A DNA stretch of 64,000 nt from Lamellibrachia satsuma (GCA_033239005.1 BSQZ01000018.1:6355536-6419535); one strand, 5' to 3'. Shown: positions 1 through 13,770, counted from the first letter of the stretch. Program-made: numbers and translations. Notes: a model not told the origin generated them from the letters alone.

Positions 1-1080
1 AACATTCTAAAAAACCTTAAACACGCGAACAGCTTCCGTGATTTTTTCAATGGCCACCCAATGCTGGTTGATATAGTGACAGCCATTATTGGCCCATTTG
101 GGTTTGTACTGGTAAGCCAGTGCAAGTTGAACACATGTTAAATGAGAGCCATTATTGGCCGAATTTGTTTTTTTCAATGGCAGGCCAAGTCCGGTTCAAC
201 CATTATTGGCCCAGTCATGCCTTACTAGCTGTGCAGCGAGGTTGGCGTTATCACATGCACAGTAAAAATAATAGAAGAACAGCCAACATATGAAGGTTCA
301 CGAAAAAGTAACTTCACACTTTATTTTAAATATATAAACATGGAGGTAATGTTTAAAGCATCTTAAGACTTTAAATACATGCATGCAAATGTGTCTAATA
401 TGAACAAATATGATTATAATCACACTCAAAATCAAATGCTTGACACTAAAAGTAAAGCAAAACACCAAATAAAAATAGAAGATATAGCACTCAGTAATAT
501 AACTGGTTTTGAATAAATTTGAAGCAATCATCCAAATTCAATATTGCCTATTGGACAAAAACAATATGAATTTGCTACACTGAGCACAGCCTAATCGTTC
601 GTGGTTTGCCTGCCGTTTGAGTTCAGGAACTGGGAAACTACTGCCGATAGTAGGGCCTACACGCCGGTTATGTAACTGAATCGGAGTATGAATGAGACTC
701 GAAGTTTACCGCGATCGCACTTGGCCTAACTTGGCCACTGCAGAGAGCCAGCAGTGAGCGACAATACAGTAGCGTCTTGGTTACTAGCGGCAGCTACTTC
801 AACATTATGGATCTCCGCCAATGTAACAAAGGATGCTGACTCGGACTGTTCATGGACAATCGCAGGAACTCTGCTTTTATTCACGTTTACAAAAAAGACA
901 TCGATTGTCGTGAACTTTGACGTAACATATCACATCTTTTCACTCGCTTCGCAGGTGCCATCTTGAACTCGCCCCATCAGTGTTTCTTCAAATGAGAGCG
1001 CCAATGGACAAGCACTGAGAAAGCCCATAGAAACGCGTTTTCCAACCAATGACATACATGATTACAATAAATATAGGGCT
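1..1080. other. Left-edge sequence without a recognised gene
   Basis: I recognise no gene here. The only structure seen is a short motif, CCATTATTGGCC, occurring three times near 83-94, 149-160 and 200-211 with differing sequence between the copies. Short open frames in this stretch have no recognisable protein content and lack a convincing start. Confidence 0.5.
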
Positions 1081-1085
1081 TAGGC

Positions 1086-1725
1086 TATTTTCAGAGCATG
1101 CTCTGAAAATAAGGGCCGATCAGAGGCATATTTTCAGAGCAGCTCTGTTATATCTGCTACTTTTATATTTGTATTTTTAAAGAAATAATTGCTTTGTAGA
1201 TGAAATAATGTGGAGAAATAGCTAGATAAACTCATAGCTGCACAGCTTTATTTTCAGAGCATGCTCTGAAAATAAGGGCCGATCAGAGGCTTATTTTCAG
1301 AACAGCTCTGTTATATCTGCTACTTTTATATTTGTATTTTTAAAGAAATAATTGCTTTGTAAATGAAATAACGTGGAGAAATAACTAGATAAACTCATAG
1401 CTGCACAGCTTTATTTTCAGAGCATGCTCTGAAAATAAGGGCCAATCAGAGGCTTATTTTCAGAGCATGCTCTGAAAATAAGGGCCAATCAGAGGCTTAT
1501 TTTCACAGCATGCTCTGAAAATAAGGGCCGATCATAGGCTTATTTTCAGAACAGCTCTGTTATATCTGCTACTTTTATATTTGTATTTTTAAAGAAATAA
1601 TTGCTTTGTAGATGAAATAACGTGGAGAAATAACTAGATAAACTCATAGCTGCACAGCTTTATTTTCAGAGCATGCTCTGAAAATAAGGGCCAATCAGAG
1701 GCTTATTTTCAGAACATCCCTTAGA
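1086..1725 (+). repeat. Left arm: 163-bp and 43-bp tandem units with palindrome
   Basis: A 28-bp palindrome with half-site TTATTTTCAGAG around a central CATG starts at about 1086 (one arm base changed), 1248, 1411, 1454, 1497 (imperfect, CACAGC) and 1660. The spacings are 162, 163, 43, 43 and 163 bp. Between palindromes the long units share a segment that includes AGCTCTGTTATATCTGC and AACTCATAGCTGCACAGC. Confidence 0.85.
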
Positions 1726-2189
1726 CAATGTCCACAAGGCTTCACCCCCTGTAGTTGCATAATCTGTCTTTGAAATAAATGAAAGCATGCTGTGTGGCTG
1801 TAGCCCTGATAATTATTATTTGCTAAGATTGTTTACTCTAAGGGTCTCTAACCAGACTGCAAAAGGGTACAGCATTAGTCTGTAGCCCAGACTGTCTCAC
1901 ATGAGTCAACATACTGAATTGGTAACAAGTAGCACAAGCTCTAATTGGACTTTAACTCAGGGCTTCTGACTTGAAAAGATATATCCTCTGGAAGACAAGT
2001 TTGTGTGGCTTCACTGCATTCAGAAAGGGAACAGCTCAAACATACACAAAGTCATAGAATATTTTACTATCAGGATACACAAGTGTGCGCACATTGTGTT
2101 TTTGTATTAAAAACATACAAAACTTTGTTGATTTCGATGCTTGTAAACAATTGTTTGGGTTAAATTCATATAAATCAGCGATTAAAAAA

Positions 2190-2285
2190 AATCGGAAGTA
2201 AAAAAAATCATAAATTAATGATTTTTTGGAGTAATTTAAATCATGATTTAAATCAATGATTTAAATCAAATGATTTAAATCAAAC
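2190..2285. repeat. AT-rich palindromic repeat based on GATTTAAATC
   Basis: Several overlapping copies of the self-complementary decamer GATTTAAATC, plus related ATTTAAATCATGATTTAAAT, lie in tandem inside the foldback-like element. Such tracts can extrude as hairpins. No gene is associated. Confidence 0.6.
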
Positions 2286-2595
2286 AACTCTGAGTCAAAT
2301 AAATTTTCTGTTCTGTAAAATGAGTAAAATGTCCCACAAGTTATATGAGTACGAGTACTTTAAATGTGAAATGTACAAAAATCTATTTCCAATAATATGC
2401 TTTGTACAAATTCCACGATAATACTAACGATATGATTGCATACTAATCTGTTAATATTTTTTTATTTTCAAGTGGAGATAATTATCTTGCTTTTAATAGT
2501 CCATTGTCTTGTTTACACTTACCTTGAGTCAGCAAATGTTGCAGCAGCTGGCGTAATATTGCAGTTGAATGTTATTAAATGAATAACACTTTGTT

Positions 2596-2875
2596 ATGCT
2601 GAATGCTGAGGCTTTGGCAAAGGATGCACCGGTTGCGGTAATGGGTCAGGTTCAGGCAACTCACTATAGACAGTATGTGCACGCCCAACTGATCAATGCG
2701 TCAGATAAAGAGACATGCACCAACATTACCTGCCAGCCCAGGAAAGGTGACCAGAACTGGGTGGAGTGCGAGAACTGCTTTGTTGGTGGCACTTCAGATG
2801 TGCCAAACTCCGCAAAAAAACAAAAGATTTCTATTGTCAAACATGCACCAAAAAGTTGTGAAAAGTGGTATGTTA
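2596..2875 (+). pseudogene. PHD-finger relic, broken by a frameshift
   Basis: Reading from about 2731 in one frame gives a Cys-x4-Cys, then WVECENC (a second Cys pair after a Trp). Shifting frame just after that last Cys gives WWHFRC, and then FYCQTC before a stop near 2860. Together these are the Cys4-His-Cys3 ligands of a PHD zinc finger in the right order and spacing, split by a one-step frameshift near 2783. PHD fingers bind histone tails in chromatin proteins and also occur in ORF1 of some non-LTR retrotransposons. The first 45 codons (from 2596) are not recognised. Lying inside the foldback-like element, it is more likely a captured or transposon-derived fragment than a working gene. 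Confidence 0.55.
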
Positions 2876-3164
2876 AATGTGAGCTACAGTGTAAAAAATC
2901 ATTCAACATATCTTGTGAAATTATCATCTTTACTATATCTAAAATTATTCTGAATCTTATTTTAAAAAGAAAGAAATTACCAAGTTAAATGCATATCAAT
3001 ATTGAAAACCAGTGTGTTCTTTCAGTGTGAAAATGATTTTGAAGTTGAGTCCTTCCAGTTTAAAAAAAGGTTTTAAAATTTTGTTTAAGCATTTACTTAT
3101 AACAAATTATTATTATGATTCTTGTAACCCTATTCCGTAGTTTTGTTAGTATGTATAAAAAATA

Positions 3165-3569
3165 AAAATCTGTGCAGCTATGAGTTTATCTAGTTATTTC
3201 TCCATGTTATTTCATCTACAAAGTAATTATTTCCTTAAAAATACAAATATAAAAGTTGCAGATATAACAGAGCTGCTCTGAAAATAAGCCTCTAATCGGC
3301 CCTTATTTTCAGAGCATGCTCTGAAAATAAAGCTGTGCAGCTATGAGTTCATCTAGTTATTTCTCCACGTTATTTCATCTACAAAGCAATTATTTCTTTA
3401 AAAATACAAATATAAAAGTAGCAGATATAACAGAGCTGTTCTGAAAATAAGCCTATGATCGGCCCTTATTTTCAAAGCATGCTCTGAAAATAAGCATATG
3501 ATCGGCCCTTATTTTCAGAGCATGCTCTGAAAGTAAGCCTCTGATCGGCCCTTATTTTCAGAGCATGCT
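3165..3569 (-). repeat. Right arm: inverted copy of the 163/43-bp units
   Basis: This is the reverse complement of the units at 1086-1725, for example GCAGCTATGAGTT near 3173 against AACTCATAGCTGC in the left arm. The last palindrome is cut after its central CATGCT, which may mark the element end near 3569. Confidence 0.8.
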
Positions 3570-4479
3570 ATCTTATTAACCATGAAATAGCATTAACATA
3601 TCAGCTGATGCACATTAAACGTTATAGCGCAACATTAAAATGTACATTTGTTTGACATTTGTTATATATATATATATAGTAGATAAGTTATGGGATACCT
3701 CCCAAAGGAGACGGTTACAGAGTTTAACTAATAGCGGTGCTTAACAAGTAATGCTCTTGTCGACTAGATGGAATCAATAAAATATATATAACAATATAAT
3801 ATTAACTAGCCTGACACAGACAATGTTCTAAGTCAAACGCCCGCAACATGAGGCAAGTTAGCAGCCGTTTTGATTTATTCGTGTGATTCTATATTGCAGC
3901 ATGTAACCGAGCCTATACACTGTCACTACATGACTGTAGCCACATCTGAGTCAGCAATTAATGACTCCATATTTAACAATTCTTCCTTTTGTGCAGCCTG
4001 TCCACAGTACACAGTCATTGTTTAGTGACATACACACATTTTCAGGCATTTTTCAGTATATTTTAGATAAAAAAACCCTCCTCAATGACTGTTAGATGGT
4101 TACCGCTTTTCCGTTGCCATGGTACCTATTTGGGTTCAGCCTGAGGCATGATCGTTTTGATTGGTTAAATCAGTTTCCGGTTTGTTCGGGAAATAACGAA
4201 TTACGGGCCGTTATTTCCAGAGCTGCTCGGTAAATAGCCAGTGCGTAAATATAGATCAACCGCAGTATCGTTATTTTCCAACGATGTCAAGGTTAAAAAT
4301 ATATAGTTTTATAGATCGGCGGTATTCGCTATTCTGTCACCGACAACATTCATCAAATGAGTCACTAAGACAGTTTAAACAATTTTATTATGAAAAAAAT
4401 CTCATCTTGTAAAAAGAAAAGCCCGTCTTTTATTTTTATTTTACCCGTCGTCATTAGACATTTGCCCGTCCTGAAGACG
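3570..4479. other. Intergenic sequence, no gene recognised
   Basis: It contains a short TA run near 3664-3679. A weak, diverged echo of the foldback arm (GGGCCGTTATTTCCAGAGC) lies near 4205. Nothing else is supported. Confidence 0.4.
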
Positions 4480-5235
4480 GGTCCCTGGCTAAGGGCCTGC
4501 TTAGGAGTAACATTTAGTGTTGAAATGAAAGTTTCAGAGCAATGTGGGATTTCTTCTTCAAAATGTAATCAAATTCTAGGGCTAATTAGGAGAATTATCA
4601 CACATAAGGATCAACAGCTAATTGTACCCCTGTACAAAGCAATAGTTAGGCCACATTTGGAATATTGTAATTTGTATACAAGCATGGAGGCCATATCGTA
4701 AGGAGAACATAGATAAGCTAGAAAGAATACAACGAAGAGCAACTAAAATGATTCCAGAATTGAAAGACCTTAGGTATGAAAGCCACTTATTACAATGTGG
4801 TTTGACAACACTAGAGATCAGGACACTACGAGGAGACCAAATAGAAGTGTTTAAAATAGTGAATGGTTTTAATGATATTGATATTGAATATCTTTTTCAA
4901 GCTTAAATAAGGCAGTAGAACCAGAGGACACAAAGCAGCATTAGTTAAGGAACAGTGTAGGTTGGATATGAGAAAATACTCATTCTCACAGAGGGTGATA
5001 AATGAATGGAACAAACTGTCAAATGATTGTGTTAATGCTAGTAGTGTGAATATGTTTAAAAATAAAATTGATAGTGATCTGATATGGGCGGGCTATATGG
5101 ATTAATGATAAAATTGCTGGACTCTTGGAAAGCTTATTGTCCACTTGCCATCTGGAACTTGTAGTTTTTAATGGCAATCTTGTTAAATATATTCTAGGAA
5201 AGTAAGATGATCATCTGTTTCATCTAATAATAATA
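4480..5235 (+). pseudogene. CR1-like LINE fragment: RT C-terminal region and 3' end
   Basis: The translation after 4498 reads LGVTF, then QILGLIRRIITHKD, LYKAIVRPHLEYC, and after a frameshift near 4680 KLERIQRRATKMIPELKDL and LRGDQIEVFKIVNGF. A later frame (about 4915-5105) gives RKYSFSQRVINEWNKL and then MFKNKID before a stop near 5103. This order is the conserved C-terminal part of CR1-type non-LTR retrotransposon ORF2, downstream of the RT catalytic motif. Frameshifts and the missing 5' portion make it a dead 5'-truncated copy. An ATAATAATA-rich tail near 5225 may be the element's 3' end. A related fragment lies at 13.0-13.8 kb in the same orientation. Confidence 0.85.
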
Positions 5236-5249
5236 TCTAAAATAAATTT

Positions 5250-5663
5250 CAGTGCGTGTGATGTTACAATTTCAAAATATGTTGATCTCACAAATCTGAC
5301 GATGGTTTATCCAAATGCAAAGCATATGCTGCATGCAAATTGTAAGAATGTCACGCTCCCTCGAGTTAACAATCAGAATGACTTCAATGTGGATGAAGCT
5401 AAAATAGTAAAAAAGCTAAGTACTCTGAATACTCGATACAATAGTAGCCTGTGTTAGTGGCTTCACCAGTGAACCAGAAACCAATTAAGAGAAGTGAACC
5501 GTACAAACCTGGTAGCGCTGTTGTTGCTGTTCACATGTCTGAGGGGGGAAAATTCATCACCAGCACTGTCATTGTCAATAATATTGCACCTGTTTCTGCT
5601 GCTAACTGGGCCTATGTCACTCTCATCCGTCTCGTAGCCCTGTCAAACAGTGCAGGAAATTAA
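5250..5663 (+). pseudogene. Unrecognised possible coding remnant
   Basis: A 67-codon open stretch begins after a splice-acceptor-like AATTTCAG at about 5244-5251 (residues ACDVTISKYVDL at its start) and stops at 5455. A second frame overlaps at 5451 and stays open to a TAA at 5663 (residues YKPGSAVVAVHMSEGGKF within). Together they could be one exon split by a single frameshift. I do not recognise the protein. The separate 71-codon open frame at 5752-5967 has no family resemblance and may be chance. The position right after the LINE 3' end fits a retrotransposon landing in an intron, but nothing proves that. Confidence 0.25.
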
Positions 5664-5969
5664 TAAAACAAGTGTATGCCCAGTAAACTTGACTGGATCT
5701 TTCAGAAGCCAGCACAACAAATAGGATATCTCAAACCAGAGAGAACTTATTATGATTCACTATGATATCACTTTTGTGGCTCCAGTGTGTTTATGCTTGA
5801 AACAGCAAGGAAAAGAGAGTGATGAGTTGTTACTGGAATACAAGTCTTCATGGAGGCAATGGGTTGATTCTGGTCATGAGAGAGTTAACAAAGAATTTGT
5901 GTGTGGTAATCACTTTATTATATGGCGAATGTTTCAGAGAACGGACTACAAATTAGTGATTTTTTAGTT

Positions 5970-8900
5970 GTCCAGCTGCAAATTATTAGGTTATCCCATG
6001 GACAACAAGTACGAGCAATTTCACATGTCCGGCAGTTAATTCATTTGTCTCTGGCTAATGGACAAGCAGAATTTTGAGCTTTGTAAATTCATTGATCACA
6101 CCATTCTGTTGAATAACCATCCGTCATGAGTACATGTATTCTGGCAATATTCACTCACCAAACGAAAATCTATTTGTAAACACCTAGTCCGACTCCTATA
6201 CTGTATAATACATGCCAATAGGATATGGCCATGTTGTTTGCACCCAGACTCAACTTATGCAACTTATTTTAGCCTTTGGTCAACAAACTTATACCATTTT
6301 AATTTAGCAGCTCACTTGATTGAGAGTTTGTGTCACTTCTGACGGTCCTTCGATTTTAGTCGAAGGCACTTAATGTGTTTAACCGGAAGTTGATTTCTCA
6401 GAATTACCAGGTTCTATTGGTCGTCCAATAAACATGTCAGCTGCGGGGAAAACAGAGATGTGAACAGAATCTCCCCTTTTAGAAAAATTCTGAGAAAACC
6501 ACTAGCATGATATTCTTGATTGTAGTTGCAACTCATTAGTAATGATAATATTTAATTTATAAGTTGAATATTAAAAGAAACTGATTACAAATTTATGTTC
6601 ATATTTAATGTATCTATATGTTAAATATTTAGGACTTGGTCTCAACCATCTATGAGAACAAAAAGATAATTTGTTGAATTGTGCACAAACATAATGAAAA
6701 GGTATTTCATAGTGAATTTGAACTGTTCAGTTTTTATAATTTTGGGCTTTAATCAAAACAAAATGAGAACAATATGCACAATGTGCAGTAATTATCTGGT
6801 GGCAAAATGCAATTAATTTTGTTCTATTCCAACAATGGCATCCCACACACTGATTATATGATCGATCATCGATAGGTTTGACCAAATCCATGATGAAAAT
6901 CAAACCAAATGCCGACACTAATTGTGATTTAGAATTATAATATCGTACCATTCAAATCATTCATGGTCAGAGGTTTGTTCGGGATATAACATACACTATA
7001 AAAATAAAGTTACAAAATAGACATGGATTCTGTCTGCATTGTATACTTTTATCACGATCAGCATTTTATCTATGACAGTTTTATTCCGAGTTTAGACTAC
7101 TGTTTTTCACTATTACACTAACGCTGAAATTTGCTTAGATTAGAACTATGCCTGTGCTATGCCATGCAGGGTCTGTGACTTTGCAGTACGTTACGTCTAC
7201 AGCCTGTACGGGTGTAGCCTGTAGGTTATGTCGTGTTACACGTTGTAGTACAAACTGCATAGCGCAAATATTTTTCATATCAATTCATAATAAATATTCC
7301 CGGACGATCATCTAAACGTTATGTTTCAGTAATATTATAAAAAAAATCGTCTGCACCTGTCAGCCGAGCTTGTCATCACAAACATCGATTCAATCTGTCT
7401 GTTTGGCAAGGGTACAGTTGTTTTGCGATTTCTGTACTTACATTTACAGGGCTTTTACGAGTTTGGACTCCTCTCCCTTTGTGGGTTTGTAGCGTTACAA
7501 ACGTTGTCAGACGTGGTTTGTTTGGCTCACTGTGTCTTGTTTTTACCATTTTGAGCGAGCTTCCGCACTCGTTATTGTTGAAGCACAACCATTGTAGCCG
7601 CAGAACATCGCTACACTGCAGCCTACTTAATATAGTTCTACTTTATAATCAACTAAAATTATAAATGTTTGAACATGGGTAATTGACGAGTTATTTTTAA
7701 TTACATACGTATATTCATTTTGATTGTGTTTACTATTATAGGTATATGAACACCAAAGAACAATTTCACTGCGGATGGGTACAAGTAAATCGAACACAAA
7801 CACCGCGCGAAAATGTTTTCAAACAGGCGGCTGTTCAGAAAATATTTCAAATATGTATTACACCATTAATACCTGATACATATACTAAACGCATTGGTAT
7901 TGTGAATGGACAGTAACTTTAATGCTAGCTGTTCAAATATGCGGGAGTGTGCTATTTTCCGGTTAGAAAACAAATCGTTCTAAGCACAAAACTTTCTTTG
8001 TCCTTTTACGTAGCATGCCCGGAAATAGTATTTGCGCAAACTCAGAAGAAAATCCCCGGTTGGTGGCGGAAATTCGCAGAAGCTGTGACTAATTGTGTGC
8101 AATATCTATTTGTTACTGTAGACCCTAGTATGACAAATTAGTGGTGTAAATGACGGAAGAAGAAGAAGGCGCACCCCCTACTTCTAAATCTAGCGTCATT
8201 GATATTGCTCTTGTTGTTCGGTGGCAGCTCACCGGTAACGTAGCCACACATGCGTAGCCGTAATTCTTCAGCAGTTAGCGGCGTAGCCGTAGCGTAGGGG
8301 AGACGGGAGGAGTGGGCCACAACCACAGACATAAATAGAACACTCGTTAGTAAAACAAGACCGTTGAGCCCTTATCAGTTGATAAAGCGATGCAGCCAGT
8401 TACATTCATGCTGTTGAATGGAAGCCCAGTGTTTATACAGTACAGCATCCAGTGTTCGTCATACTAGTATCATGCCAGCATCTGCCGGTACTAAATAATG
8501 TCAGTTATTGAGTAGTAAATGTACAATGTCAATGGGTTAAAATACGTCTCACTAATTAATGTGACTGTTAAATCACTATAATGCTATGTAGGCTGATAGT
8601 GGTAATTAGCTTATGCATAAATTAAGAATACACGTACGACTGTAAGGCAAGTTTGTAAGATAACATTGTCTTTATTATACTGTTTACACCTGCAACTAAT
8701 AAAATTATACAAAACTATATAAGTTTCTCAGTCATTGCGCAATTTACACTCTTGATCTAACTTGAGTACCACATCAAAGTACAAAGTATCGACCAAACGT
8801 TTAAAATACAACCAAAAGAAAGAGTAGAATTAACGAATACAAAAGTTTAGACCCAACATAAAAGATGAAAGAAAATGTGGTATAAATGACGGTATTAAAG
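5970..8900. other. Long stretch with no supported gene
   Basis: I see no recognisable protein, RNA gene or large repeat here. The short open frames on both strands are at chance length for this composition. A perfect 7-bp hairpin (CCTTCGA, loop TTTTAG, TCGAAGG) sits at 6347-6366, but it matches no structured RNA family I know. Confidence 0.5.
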
Positions 8901-8904
8901 ACAA

Positions 8905-8980
8905 CTGGCCACAATCGGGAGTGAACCAGGACTTGTGTTAGCCTGTACAAATACAAACAGAGCAAGTAAGCTATGTAAGA
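8905..8980 (-). repeat. Possible tRNA-derived (SINE-like) fragment
   Basis: On the minus strand GGTTCACTCCCG (8916-8927) resembles a pol III B box, and TAGCTTACTTG (about 8963-8973) resembles an A box at a plausible distance upstream. The sequence between them does not fold into a clean anticodon arm, so this is at best a degenerate tRNA or SINE head. Confidence 0.25.
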
Positions 8981-9179
8981 TCAGAATCAGAAATTATATA
9001 ATACTGATGCTACATCAATATCTATTAAGTACCATATATACTTGGTGCTGTTCAGAATAATAATTATCTGTAAAATACCTATTATTCATTACTAATATTG
9101 TTTATCCATAAATTCCCTATCATACATGTATACATATAATAATAATGTAATAATAAATGTTTTATTTCAGACAAGAGCC

Positions 9180-9352
<173 letters not shown>

Positions 9353-9529
9353 ACAATAAAAATCTAAAACAAATGTACACACATGGTGTACATTAAAGGT
9401 ACATGTAGTGAGAATAAAATATATAAATATGCATACATATGCAGTAAAAGTATATGTAAAATAAGTTAGTATAAAAACTATATAAAAAAAGTTCACACGT
9501 CATGAATTAAAAGCATACAATTGATCAAT

Positions 9530-11985
9530 CCAGTGTTTAATCATTGGACTTCAATAATAAATCGAAGTGTGAAAATAATTCACAAAAGGTAGATTATTTG
9601 ACTTTTCTAACCGGCATAAAAGGCTAAATATTGACGAGCGAATGCGTTCGTTAAAGGATTTTACATAATTAGTAGCAAACATATTACATATTACTTGCAC
9701 TACAACTTGGTGACAAGCTGTGTAAAGTTCTAAAACTTGTTATAAGCAACAGTAATACATTTCAGACTCTGTTTTTAAACTTATACAAAAGACTTGATAT
9801 ATACATTGAACCACAGTATGAATTAAATAAAATTGTAATGTTGCATAAGTTAAATTTTCTGGCTGAAACATTTGCCTACGCATAAATACATCTTTTCTGC
9901 CTGGCAATATCATCAGTAAAGTTATTGTTTATAATATGGCCTAGGTATTTACATTTCTCTTTTTCTTTCATGGTTATTGATAACAACAGGGTGAATATTT
10001 TGTTGTCCTCAGGTTTGTTATCAGTTACCATACAGAAAGATTTGTAGGCATTGTATGTTATATCAAACATATTGCCGGTCTCGGCACAATAATCGGTGAG
10101 TTTTCTAAACCCAGAAACACTAGGTGAAAAAACATATCATCAGCATACATCATATGGTTCAATATGGTGCCTGCATAAAGACAAACAATTTGTAGTTTAT
10201 TCATATTTACACTTATGTCATCCATGTAAATGTTAAAAAGATGTGGAGAAAGGATTCCACCCTGCTTAACACCATTTGAAACAGTAAAAAATTCAGAGAA
10301 GCTACGACACCATCTGACAGTGAATTTCTGAGTGCTGTACCAGGAATAGAGAATGTGCACAATAAAAGGACAGCCCCAGTCAGTTAGTTTGGTGAATAGT
10401 TTACTATGGTTGACTTTGTCAAAGGCATTAGAGGCATCCAACATAGTGACATACATCTAGATGAGCCATTCACTATGTAGTGTCGAAAGAGTTCTTTTAA
10501 TAAAAATATAAGCATTTCGGTTGAATGATGCTTTTTAAATCCAAATTATAATATCCAAATTGGTTTACACATGCAGTTAAAAAAATTTAAACCCTGAATA
10601 ATATCAAAGATTCAAATAATTTACTAGCAATTGTGGCGAGAACAAGGGATCTGTAGTTGTTATCAGACAGGTCACCAGTCTTATTTTTAATTATGGGGGC
10701 TATGATTCTAATCATAGCATCCGGTAAAAAAAACGTGAATTAACATGCTGCTATATAACAGTGACATTAGAACATAAAGTTTTTCATTCGCTTATTTAAA
10801 ATATTCGTTACACTATCATAACCCGGGGTTTTGCCTATAGGCATTGCATGTATTATATCTTGAATTTCCTTATCATTAACAATCATCTGATCATTGAACT
10901 GTACTTTGCCACACTTATTGATCTTCTTGATGTTAGCTGGAGAGCCAGGTACAAAGTTAAATATAGCTCGAGACTAAGTTAAATAGGGATTGGTAATGAT
11001 AGAGCCACATATTCTTTACATTTCCCGCACCTGAAGCAACACCAACATTGCTAGGAGTTGGCAACCTGGAATTATTCACGTTTTATGTCCTTCCAGAAGT
11101 TTTTGAAGTCATTCTTGCATTGTTTTGAAGCAAGTCATTCAGCTTTAAGAATGTCAGCATTTTTTTTACAAAGTCTTGTTGCGTTTAAAATGAACACGTC
11201 TAATTTTCATTATATCGTACACGGGACCGTGACGAGGACCCCCAGCAGACCGCCAAATGAAAAAAAGACTATCTAGCACCTCGATGGGAGTCTCTAACCA
11301 GGTTGTTCCAGCCAAGAACAGTATGCTTGGAAGACGTGTTGCTGGCATTGTTAGGGATTGCTTCGGCAGCGTCCTTGAGTGATTTTATAATATCCAACCA
11401 TTGTAAAGTTTGCATAGAAAACGCGATGGGCTTCATCATTACAATTAGGGTTAGTACAGTTTAAAACCTCATGAGGTACATCAATAGCAGATAAATGCAA
11501 ACCAGTTTGTCTATGATAGTTATGGAGATGCCGGGGGAGGCAGCATTCCACACACGACAAGGTGCTTGAATTTGCTCCTGTATGGGGGCTTCTGAAGAAG
11601 GTAATAACTTGGCAGATATAGTAAAGCATAGAGATATGTGGTCGAAAGAGACAGTCATATTTAACTTTCATATCGGAGATTGACGTGTGCATCATTAACA
11701 TAAGTAAAAACATCAGAGAGGAGAAGCGTCACTTGGAATAAGGTGACAGTCGTTTATAAAAGCATTGAGAAATGGTGTAAAAAGACGGCTTCTTAATATC
11801 CGCATTAAAATCACAAATGATGAATAATATGTTGGTTGATTCAAATGAGTCGCTTATGGCCTGGATTTTGCCTAAAATTTCTTGATATTCATCAGCATTG
11901 TCATCAGTCTGATATGGTAGGTAGACACTAAGAAGCAGAATAGTGGCATTAGAGCTGGCAATTTTTTAGCCCAGGGTTTTTTCTC
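9530..11985 (-). pseudogene. Degenerate LINE (endonuclease + RT), copy 1
   Basis: Reading leftward on the minus strand: an APE-type endonuclease segment (about 11950-11690) with SVYLPYQTDDNADEY and CDFNAD, where the family has GDFNAD; a linker with FDHISLCFTISAKL; the RT domain (10456-10058) with DASNAFDKVNHSKLF, NGVKQGGILSPHLFNIYMDD and the catalytic MYADD; then EKCKYLGHIINNNF (about 9930); and a C-terminal tail with SFNERIRSSIFSLLCRLEKS near 9600-9660. Domain order is that of an APE-class non-LTR retrotransposon. Frameshifts between domains and a stop within the tail (about 9879) make it inactive. Its 5' end stops close to the (GT)n tract at 12033. It is a different family from the two CR1-like fragments and shares sequence with 14.8-15.86 kb. 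Confidence 0.88.
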
Positions 11986-12028
11986 TTCAACATAAATCAA
12001 CGGTTCGATAAAGATGCGACACCGCAGG

Positions 12029-13019
<991 letters not shown>

Positions 13020-13770
13020 TTTAAACGGCACTGACATATACGGATGACGCAAAAGTGTTTAGAAATGTTAACAATGATGGTGATAAACAACATTTACAAA
13101 ACGGTCTAGACAAATTAGTCAAATGGTCTGAGAAGTTGCAGATGTTGTTCAATTTTGGGAAAGTAAATGCCCACACACAGGACACGGGAACTTGGATGTA
13201 AACTATAGAATGGGATATATTGTTCTAGGTGCTACCGTAAAAGAAAAGGATTTAAGAGTAACAACAATTTAAGTGCTGATATGACATTTTTAGAGCAGTG
13301 TGGTATTGCAACTCCAAAGTGTACTTATATTCTTGGCTTGATTAGGAAAAATATAAAATACAAAGAAAAAAGCTAATTATACCTCTATATGAAGCAATGA
13401 TTAGGCCTCATTTAGAATACTGTATACAAGCTTGGAGACCACGTCGTGAGAAGGATATAGATACGCTTGAGCGAATACAGAGGGGAGCAGCTAAACACTA
13501 GAGACAAGAAGGTTAAGAGGAGATCAAATTGAAGTGTTTAGGATATTGAATGGGTATGAAAATATTGATAGAAATGTGTTTTTCTCACTCAAGAAAGATA
13601 GTAGAACTAGAGGACATAAGGTAACATTAGTAAAGGATCAGTGATGATTGGATATCGGGAAGTTCTCGTTCTCACAGAGGTCAATAAATGAATGGAAACT
13701 TTTTTCTACAGATTGTGTAACTGTGTTTAAAAATAAGATTGACACATATCTCAGACTGTCAACCGTCTAA
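13020..13770 (+). pseudogene. CR1-like LINE fragment including RT catalytic motif
   Basis: The translation from 13030 gives TYTDDAKVF (RT motif, usually YADD) and then LDKLVKWSEKLQM. After frameshifts follow ILGLIRKNIKYK, LYEAMIRPHLEYC, DIDTLERIQRGAAK and finally FSFSQRSINEW and VFKNKIDTYL. The later part matches the fragment at 4.5-5.1 kb segment by segment, but this copy starts further upstream. Several frameshifts and internal deletions (for example before 13500) show it is dead. Confidence 0.85.

Larger units (their letters stand above)
1086..3569. mobile_element. Foldback-like element with inverted repetitive arms
   Basis: The left arm (about 1086-1725) and right arm (about 3165-3569) are inverted copies of each other and enclose a 1.4-kb interior. 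Each arm is built from tandem units of about 163 bp and about 43 bp. The right arm repeats the same spacings in reverse (palindromes starting at 3303, 3466, 3509 and 3552). Long inverted termini made of direct sub-repeats are the hallmark of foldback-type DNA elements. I see no transposase and no convincing target-site duplication, so this would be a non-autonomous copy. An inverted satellite block is the alternative. Confidence 0.5.

Noticed and set aside
754..966. 70-codon open frame near the left edge
   Set aside because: It has a non-ATG start, no recognised family and chance length. There are no supporting signals.
6347..6366. Perfect hairpin resembling a histone mRNA stem-loop
   Set aside because: The stem and loop sequences do not match the histone 3' stem-loop consensus and no histone coding sequence is nearby.
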